43,448 nt of DNA from Gammaproteobacteria bacterium (lineage in GTDB: Bacteria; Pseudomonadota; Gammaproteobacteria; DSM-16500), in NCBI GenBank assembly GCA_021324305.1, contig JAJPJI010000035.1, positions 1 through 43,448 on the forward strand. The letters run 5' to 3'. Position 1 is the first letter of the stretch; each line of letters opens with the position of its first letter. A program made the translations under genes and the position numbers. Below, piece by piece: positions 38,471 through 43,448 of the stretch. The notes under the pieces were generated by a model. That model searched no databases, was not told the origin of the DNA, and worked only from the letters and a program-made list of their open reading frames with translations.

Positions 38471-41284
38471 TTATGCGTACTCTCTCGCCTCGCCATCACC
38501 AGCAACATTCTCCACACAACGTCCACATAATCCGGGATATTCAGGATTGGTGCCAACATCTGCACGACGGTGCCAGCAACGCTCACATTTGGGATTTACT
38601 GTGCCTTCAATCTTCAGGCTCAGACCCGGCACATCTGTTGCGACTGTATCAACAGGGCCAGAATGTTCCGGAATGACTTTTGCGAAGGACGTGATGAGCA
38701 CAAAGCGCAGTTCATCCTGCAAATGATCCAGTTGCGCTTTCAGATTAGGCGCGCAATATAAATGAACTTCAGCTTCGAGGGCAGAGCCAATCTTGCCAGC
38801 ATTGCGCTGATTCTCGATTTCCTTGTTCACCGCATCCCGCACAGAACGTATTTTTTCCCAATACGCCTGGTTCATTACTTCATCATCAGAAAGCCTGGCC
38901 AGCTCTTTATACCAGGTCGCAAGTAATACGGATTCAGCATGCTTGCCTGGAATGTATTGCCATATTTCTTCTGCCGTAAAACTCATGATCGGAGCCATCC
39001 AGCGCACCAGCGCGTGAACAATATGAAACAATGCCGTCTGCGCCGAGCGCCGGCCGCGGCTATTGGTCTGCATGGTGTACTGCCTGTCCTTGATAACATC
39101 AAGGTAAAAACCGCCGAGATCGGAGACACAGAAATTATGCAGTTTCTGCACGACTGCGTGGAATTGGTAGGTCGAGTAAGCTTCAAGAATTTCTTCCTGG
39201 ATAATGCGTGTCTTGTCAACCGCCCAACGATCCAGCATCAGCATTTGTTCCGGCGGTAAAAGATGTTGTTCCGGATCAAAGCCATTCAGATTGGCAAGAA
39301 GAAAACGCGCCGTATTACGGATACGACGATAGGCTTCTGACATGCGGTTCAGAATTTCTTTTGATGCACTGATTTCATATCGATAATCAATGGAAGCCAC
39401 CCATAAGCGCAGAATATCCGCACCCAATGTTTGTATGACTTCCTCAGGCGCAATCACATTGCCAAGTGACTTTGACATTTTGCGGCCATGACCGTCAACA
39501 ACAAATCCGTGCGTCAACACTTCCTTGTATGACTCTTTGCCATTGATAGCTACCGATGTTAATAATGAAGACTGGAACCACCCTCGATGCTGGTCAGAAC
39601 CTTCAAGTACAATATCTGCGGGAAACGCAAGTTCCGGACGTGCTTTCAAAACACACTCATGTGTCACTCCGGAATCAAACCAGACATCCAGCACATCCAT
39701 GATTTTTTGATAATGTTCCGCATCATCGCCTAGCAATTCCCTGGCATCCAGCGTATACCACGCTTCTATGCCTTGTTTCTCAACCTGCTCAGCCACTTTT
39801 TCCATGAGTTCAATTGTACGCGGATGCAATTCACCCGTTGTTTTGTGAACAAACAAGGCCAGGGGAACACCCCAGGCACGCTGCCGGGAAATACACCAGT
39901 CAGGACGGTTTTCAATCATGCCGCTGATACGTGACTGTCCCCAGTCCGGAATCCATTTGACCCGCTCAATCGCCTGCAGCGCCATGGCGCGTAATCCATT
40001 CTGGTCCATGCTGATAAACCATTGCGGCGTGGCACGGAAAATCAGCGGTGTTTTATGGCGCCAGCAGTGAGGATAGCTGTGACGAAGCGATTCGACATGG
40101 AGAAGAGTACCATTGTCACGCATGACTTCGATTACTTTTTCATTGGCCTTGCTGACATGCAGGCCGGCAAAAATCGGGGTTGCCTCGGTATAACAGCCAT
40201 CGTCTCCCACAGGATTTTCCAGGGGCAGATGATATTTTTTGCCTGCTACGTAATCTTCAATACCATGCGCAGGTGCCGTGTGCACCGCTCCGGTACCTGA
40301 ATCGACGGTAACATGTTCACCCAGGATTACTGGAACCTGCTTGTTGAAAAACGGATGTTGTAGTGCAACATGAGCAAGCTTCTCACCCATGACGCGACCC
40401 AGAATCGTATGGTTTTCCATGTTGTAACGCTGCAGAACGGAAGGCAGCAAATCCTCGGCGATCAATAATTGTTCAGGACCAGGAGCGGCGACCAGAACAT
40501 ACTGAAGCATGGGATTCAACGCAACCGCTTCGTTGGCTGGCAGTGTCCAGGGTGTAGTCGTCCAGATCGGGATGGAAATCGCACCCATACCTTTATGGAC
40601 ATGATCAAACCTGCTCCAGAAATCAACGTTGTCAATCACCTTGAAGCGCACATCGATAGATGGCGACGTCTTTTCCGCATATTCCACTTCAGCTTCTGCC
40701 AGCGCGGAGGCGCAATCCAGACACCAGTGCACTGGTTTATAACCTTTCTGCAAATGATTATTCCTGATGATCCTGGCAAGACTACGAATGATATTGGCTT
40801 CATACTTGAAGTCCATGGTCAGATAAGGATGCTCCCAGTCAGCAACAATACCAAGGCGTTTGAATTCAGAACGCTGGATATCAATGAATGAAGATGCATA
40901 TTCACGGCAAGCAACGCGAAATTCAGCGGCTGTCACCTTGCGGCCAGGCTTGCCAATTTTCTTTTCCACATTGAGCTCGATAGGTAGCCCATGACAATCC
41001 CACCCCGGAACCAGCGGCGAGTCATAGCCGCTCATGCTTTTGGATTTCACAATAATATCTTTCAGCAGCGTCGTGGTCGCAGTTCCCAGATGGATATGGC
41101 CGTTTGCGTAAGGCGGTCCCAGGTGCAAAATAAATTTCTCTTTGCCTTTGCGCGCAGCTCTCAGCGCGGCATAAATATTGATATCCTGCCATTTCTTCAA
41201 AATCTCAGGCTCTCGCTGAGACAGGTTGGCTTTCATGGGAAAATCTGTTTGCGGCAGGTTCAGCGTATTTTTGTAATCACTCAT
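38471..41284 (-). CDS. ileS: Isoleucyl-tRNA synthetase
   Basis: A 937-aa class I synthetase that charges tRNA-Ile. HIGH region PPYANGHIHLGTAT, the editing domain (TTPWTLPANEAVALNP and VHTAPAHGIEDY), WFDSGVTHECVL, DQHRGWFQSSL and KMSKSLGNVI are all present. The C-terminal zinc finger CERCWHRRADVG...CGRCVENV is intact, as in the eubacterial type 1 enzyme sensitive to mupirocin. Length and domain order are normal. It follows ribF by 77 nt. Confidence 0.98.
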   Translation of the reverse strand: MSDYKNTLNLPQTDFPMKANLSQREPEILKKWQDINIYAALRAARKGKEKFILHLGPPYANGHIHLGTATTTLLKDIIVKSKSMSGYDSPLVPGWDCHGLPIELNVEKKIGKPGRKVTAAEFRVACREYASSFIDIQRSEFKRLGIVADWEHPYLTMDFKYEANIIRSLARIIRNNHLQKGYKPVHWCLDCASALAEAEVEYAEKTSPSIDVRFKVIDNVDFWSRFDHVHKGMGAISIPIWTTTPWTLPANEAVALNPMLQYVLVAAPGPEQLLIAEDLLPSVLQRYNMENHTILGRVMGEKLAHVALQHPFFNKQVPVILGEHVTVDSGTGAVHTAPAHGIEDYVAGKKYHLPLENPVGDDGCYTEATPIFAGLHVSKANEKVIEVMRDNGTLLHVESLRHSYPHCWRHKTPLIFRATPQWFISMDQNGLRAMALQAIERVKWIPDWGQSRISGMIENRPDWCISRQRAWGVPLALFVHKTTGELHPRTIELMEKVAEQVEKQGIEAWYTLDARELLGDDAEHYQKIMDVLDVWFDSGVTHECVLKARPELAFPADIVLEGSDQHRGWFQSSLLTSVAINGKESYKEVLTHGFVVDGHGRKMSKSLGNVIAPEEVIQTLGADILRLWVASIDYRYEISASKEILNRMSEAYRRIRNTARFLLANLNGFDPEQHLLPPEQMLMLDRWAVDKTRIIQEEILEAYSTYQFHAVVQKLHNFCVSDLGGFYLDVIKDRQYTMQTNSRGRRSAQTALFHIVHALVRWMAPIMSFTAEEIWQYIPGKHAESVLLATWYKELARLSDDEVMNQAYWEKIRSVRDAVNKEIENQRNAGKIGSALEAEVHLYCAPNLKAQLDHLQDELRFVLITSFAKVIPEHSGPVDTVATDVPGLSLKIEGTVNPKCERCWHRRADVGTNPEYPGLCGRCVENVAGDGEAREYA

Positions 41285-41361
41285 ATCACACCCAGTTCAT
41301 ACCTAATTAAATGTTTATAACCCTTGGTTGGTGTCGCGGATAACTTGAGACACCCGAAACC

Positions 41362-42327
41362 TTATCCCTGACCAGCCTGCGGCATTGCCGCGAGCTGTTT
41401 AAAATATTCCCGAGCCTGATTTACATCCTGTGCAATCTGCTGCTTGAGAAGATCCAGACTTGAATAACGCACTTCATCCCGCAATTTCTCACAAAATTCC
41501 ACCTTGACATAGCGGCCATAAATGTCCTGATTAAAATCGAGTAAGTGTACCTCGAGTATGGTCCGTGTTCCATCGACAGTCGGACGAACTCCCACATTAG
41601 CCACACCAGGCCAGGGGCGGCCAGCGATCCCATGCATGAAAACCGTATAGACACCCCGCACAGGGGTCAATTTCCGGTGCAGGTAAATATTGGCTGTCGG
41701 AAAGCCGAATTCACGGCCGCGCTGGTCACCGCGCCGTACCCGTCCCAACATGGCATAGGAACGGCCTAACAATCGCTTTACCAGCTGATGATCGCCTTCA
41801 GCGAGTGCTTTGCGAACCAGCGTGCTGCTGACTCTCTCTCCGTTTACCATAACGGTAGGCATCGCTTGGACGGTAAATCCGAGAGTCTCACCAGCGGATC
41901 TCAATGTGTCAAACGTACCCTGTCTGCCACGGCCAAACCGGAAATCGTCACCTATCACGATGTGTGCCGGACGCAGGCTCTGGTGAATGATTTTTGCTAT
42001 GAAATCAGTTGCAGACAAGTTTGCAAGATATTGATTAAATGGCAATATTAACACACAATCCACGCCGCACTCCGCGAGCGCATAAAATTTTTCCCGCATG
42101 CGAGTAAGCCTGGGGATGGTCACCTGGTCGGGTGCAAAAAACTCGAACGCATGCGGCTCGAACGTCATGACAATTGACGGCTTGCCGAGTTTTTTTGCCT
42201 GCTCGATGGTCTTGGCTATCAGCTGCTGATGCCCAAGATGGACCCCGTCGAAATTACCAATTGTGATTACCCCGCCCCGATGTTCAGGCTTGATGTTGTA
42301 TAATGATCGGATCAAATTTGTTGGCAT
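41362..42327 (-). CDS. ribF: Bifunctional riboflavin kinase/FAD synthetase
   Basis: A 321-aa enzyme that makes FMN and then FAD. The N-terminal FMN adenylyltransferase domain has ITIGNFDGVHLGHQQLI, VMTFEPHAFEFF, IVIGDDFRFGRGRQG and RVSSTLVRKALAEGD. The C-terminal kinase domain has GREFGFPTANIYL, RGVYTVFM and PGVANVGVRPTVDG with LEVHLLDFNQDIYG. The ATG at 42327 (MPTNLIRSLYNIK) fits family length; the frame could start at 42387. Its place upstream of ileS and lspA is conserved. Confidence 0.97.
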   Translation of the reverse strand: MPTNLIRSLYNIKPEHRGGVITIGNFDGVHLGHQQLIAKTIEQAKKLGKPSIVMTFEPHAFEFFAPDQVTIPRLTRMREKFYALAECGVDCVLILPFNQYLANLSATDFIAKIIHQSLRPAHIVIGDDFRFGRGRQGTFDTLRSAGETLGFTVQAMPTVMVNGERVSSTLVRKALAEGDHQLVKRLLGRSYAMLGRVRRGDQRGREFGFPTANIYLHRKLTPVRGVYTVFMHGIAGRPWPGVANVGVRPTVDGTRTILEVHLLDFNQDIYGRYVKVEFCEKLRDEVRYSSLDLLKQQIAQDVNQAREYFKQLAAMPQAGQG

Positions 42328-42498
42328 GTTAATATCTAACCGTTTTGGCCCTTCAGGACGAAACGCGAATCGCCGGGACGCATACATTGTTTTAAAGATG
42401 GAAAATGTATGTTAAATCCCAACTTTTTGCTAGCATGTACACATTGAAATTTGCTGGATGGCATCAAGACTTCCACCTAAGCACTGAGGAGACAACTT

Positions 42499-43251
42499 AT
42501 GTCCTTAATGACACTTGAAAAAATGCAGGCCATTATTGAAGCTGCCTTGATGGTTGCTGGCGCACCATTGACTGTAGTGTCATTGCAGAATTTATTTCCA
42601 GAGGATGAGCGCCCGAGCTCGGCCGATATCAAATCCATACTCGCCCTGCTGAAGGAGCGCCATCAACATGAAAATAGCGGCATTGAGCTGCAGGAAGTCG
42701 CGAGCGGCTATCGTTTCCAGGCCAAGACTGAACTTAGCCCGTGGCTTTCCAAGCTTTGGGAAGAGCGCACCCCCCGCTATTCGCGGGCGTTCCTGGAAAC
42801 GCTGGTAATTATCGCCTATAAGCAGCCTATCACCAGGGCTGAAATTGAAGAGATTCGCGGCGTCACCGTGAGCACCAACATCATGAAAACCCTGCAGGAA
42901 AGAGAATGGATTCGGGTCATTGGTTATCGCGAAGTTCCAGGCAAACCCGCAATTTATGGAACAACAAAAGAATTTCTCGATTATTTCAATCTGAAATCAT
43001 TGTCTGATTTACCTACCCTGGCAGAATTCAAAGACCTGACTGCCCAGGAAGAGCAGCTGCAAGTCCAGCTTGCACTGGAAAATAGCAAAGTGGGGCCCGG
43101 CGACAGCGAGCAGATACCTGATGAGCGCGAAGCGACGCTTTCTGAAGAAAGCAATGTGATTGCGATTGATGCAGCGCTGGAGAATACTCAAGACCAGAAT
43201 GCGCATGATAACAATGCACAAAACGATGAAGAGGAATTAGCAACAGGCTAG
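42499..43251 (+). CDS. scpB: Segregation and condensation protein B
   Basis: A 250-aa kleisin-associated protein that, with ScpA and SMC, compacts and separates chromosomes. Two winged-helix domains are recognised from IIEAALMVAGAPLTVVSLQNLF, SGYRFQAKTE, YSRAFLETLVIIAYKQPITRAEIEEIRGV and GYREVPGKPAIYGTTKEFLDYF. The last 65 residues are an acidic, Gln/Asn/Glu-rich tail that looks disordered. GAGGAG precedes the ATG. scpA is not immediately upstream; the divergent ribF is. A tandem repeat begins 70 nt after the stop. Confidence 0.95.
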   Translation: MSLMTLEKMQAIIEAALMVAGAPLTVVSLQNLFPEDERPSSADIKSILALLKERHQHENSGIELQEVASGYRFQAKTELSPWLSKLWEERTPRYSRAFLETLVIIAYKQPITRAEIEEIRGVTVSTNIMKTLQEREWIRVIGYREVPGKPAIYGTTKEFLDYFNLKSLSDLPTLAEFKDLTAQEEQLQVQLALENSKVGPGDSEQIPDEREATLSEESNVIAIDAALENTQDQNAHDNNAQNDEEELATG

Positions 43252-43321
43252 TTCATGTATTTCATGGAGAGTAAAAATCAACATAATGTGTTTTGCATCA
43301 CTCCCATGAAAATGAAATCAG

Positions 43322-43448
43322 GCTGTCACTTCCGCGCAGGTGGGAGCCAGAGAACAGTGCTGTCATTCCCGCGAAGGCGGGAGCCAGAGAACAGTGCTGT
43401 CATTCCCGCGAAGGCGGGAGCCAGAGAACAGTGCTGTCATTCCCGCGA
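43322..43448 (+). repeat. 37-bp tandem repeat array of a palindromic element, cut by the window edge
   Basis: Units at 43322-43358 (diverged), 43359-43395, 43396-43432 and the start of a fourth at 43433. Units 2 and 3 are identical. Each contains GTCATTCCCGCGAAGGCGGGA, in which TCCCGC pairs with GCGGGA around GAAG, followed by GCCAGAGAACAGT. The core matches the dispersed repeats elsewhere in the window. There are no unique spacers, so it is not CRISPR. Confidence 0.95.

Noticed and set aside
40469..40891. 140-codon frame opposite ileS
   Set aside because: Shadow of the ileS editing and tRNA-binding coding region.
43322..43448. Possible CRISPR array
   Set aside because: The 37-bp units are contiguous and identical, with no variable spacers; it is a plain tandem repeat.

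Overview
The window reads as a gammaproteobacterial chromosome of moderate GC, most likely from the Legionellales and within them a Coxiellaceae-like (Aquicella-type) bacterium. This placement is an inference. The housekeeping blocks have gammaproteobacterial order (lnt-leuS-lptE-holA-nadD-rsfS-rlmH; ribF-ileS-lspA; nth-DUF1841). The accessory genes have a Legionella/Coxiella flavour: an LbtU-type outer membrane porin, an ankyrin protein, an IcmD/DotP-like membrane protein beside an EexN-like lipoprotein, and large orphan proteins preceded by PmrA-box-like promoters. No rRNA, tRNA, CRISPR array or insertion sequence was seen.

Layout. 1-1.7 kb: 3' end of rseP, then a secreted SH3-like protein. 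1.7-9.3 kb: an AT-rich signalling island. A histidine kinase, a CheY-like regulator and a receiver-PAS-GAF-GGDEF-EAL protein lie in one minus-strand operon, and a paralogous multi-PAS kinase is divergent from it. 9.4-12.7 kb: an Hsp20 gene behind a sigma-32-like promoter, then a TPP riboswitch controlling a ThiZXY-like thiamine-precursor ABC transporter. 12.9-16.5 kb: rmuC and a 721-aa orphan protein. 16.7-19.9 kb: a tiny secreted protein, rnhB, an ArnC-type glycosyltransferase, nth and a DUF1841 gene. 20.2-24.4 kb: an 808-aa orphan protein carrying a CKxxxDR phosphatase-like loop, then the LbtU-family porin. 24.7-32.2 kb: the lnt-to-rlmH housekeeping run. 32.2-37.7 kb: an accessory segment with a decayed recD2 3' end, an ankyrin protein with a papain-like Cys/His/Asn pattern, the EexN-like and IcmD-like pair, an alpha/beta hydrolase and a short LRR protein. 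37.8-43.3 kb: lspA, ileS, ribF and scpB, then a 37-bp tandem repeat running off the right edge.

The most interesting theme is a possible effector regulon. Three unrelated accessory genes (the 721-aa orphan, the 808-aa CX5R protein and the LRR protein) each have direct TTAA-type half-sites at 11-bp spacing, placed 10 bp upstream of a -10-like hexamer. That is the geometry of a PmrA box, the element that drives many Dot/Icm effectors in Legionella and Coxiella. With the IcmD-like/EexN-like pair and the ankyrin protein, this suggests host-interaction functions scattered between housekeeping operons. The second theme is the pair of divergent sensor kinases sharing the same membrane-sensor module, one of which feeds a c-di-GMP enzyme. 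Start sites were chosen from Shine-Dalgarno sequences and family alignments recalled from memory. No database search was possible.
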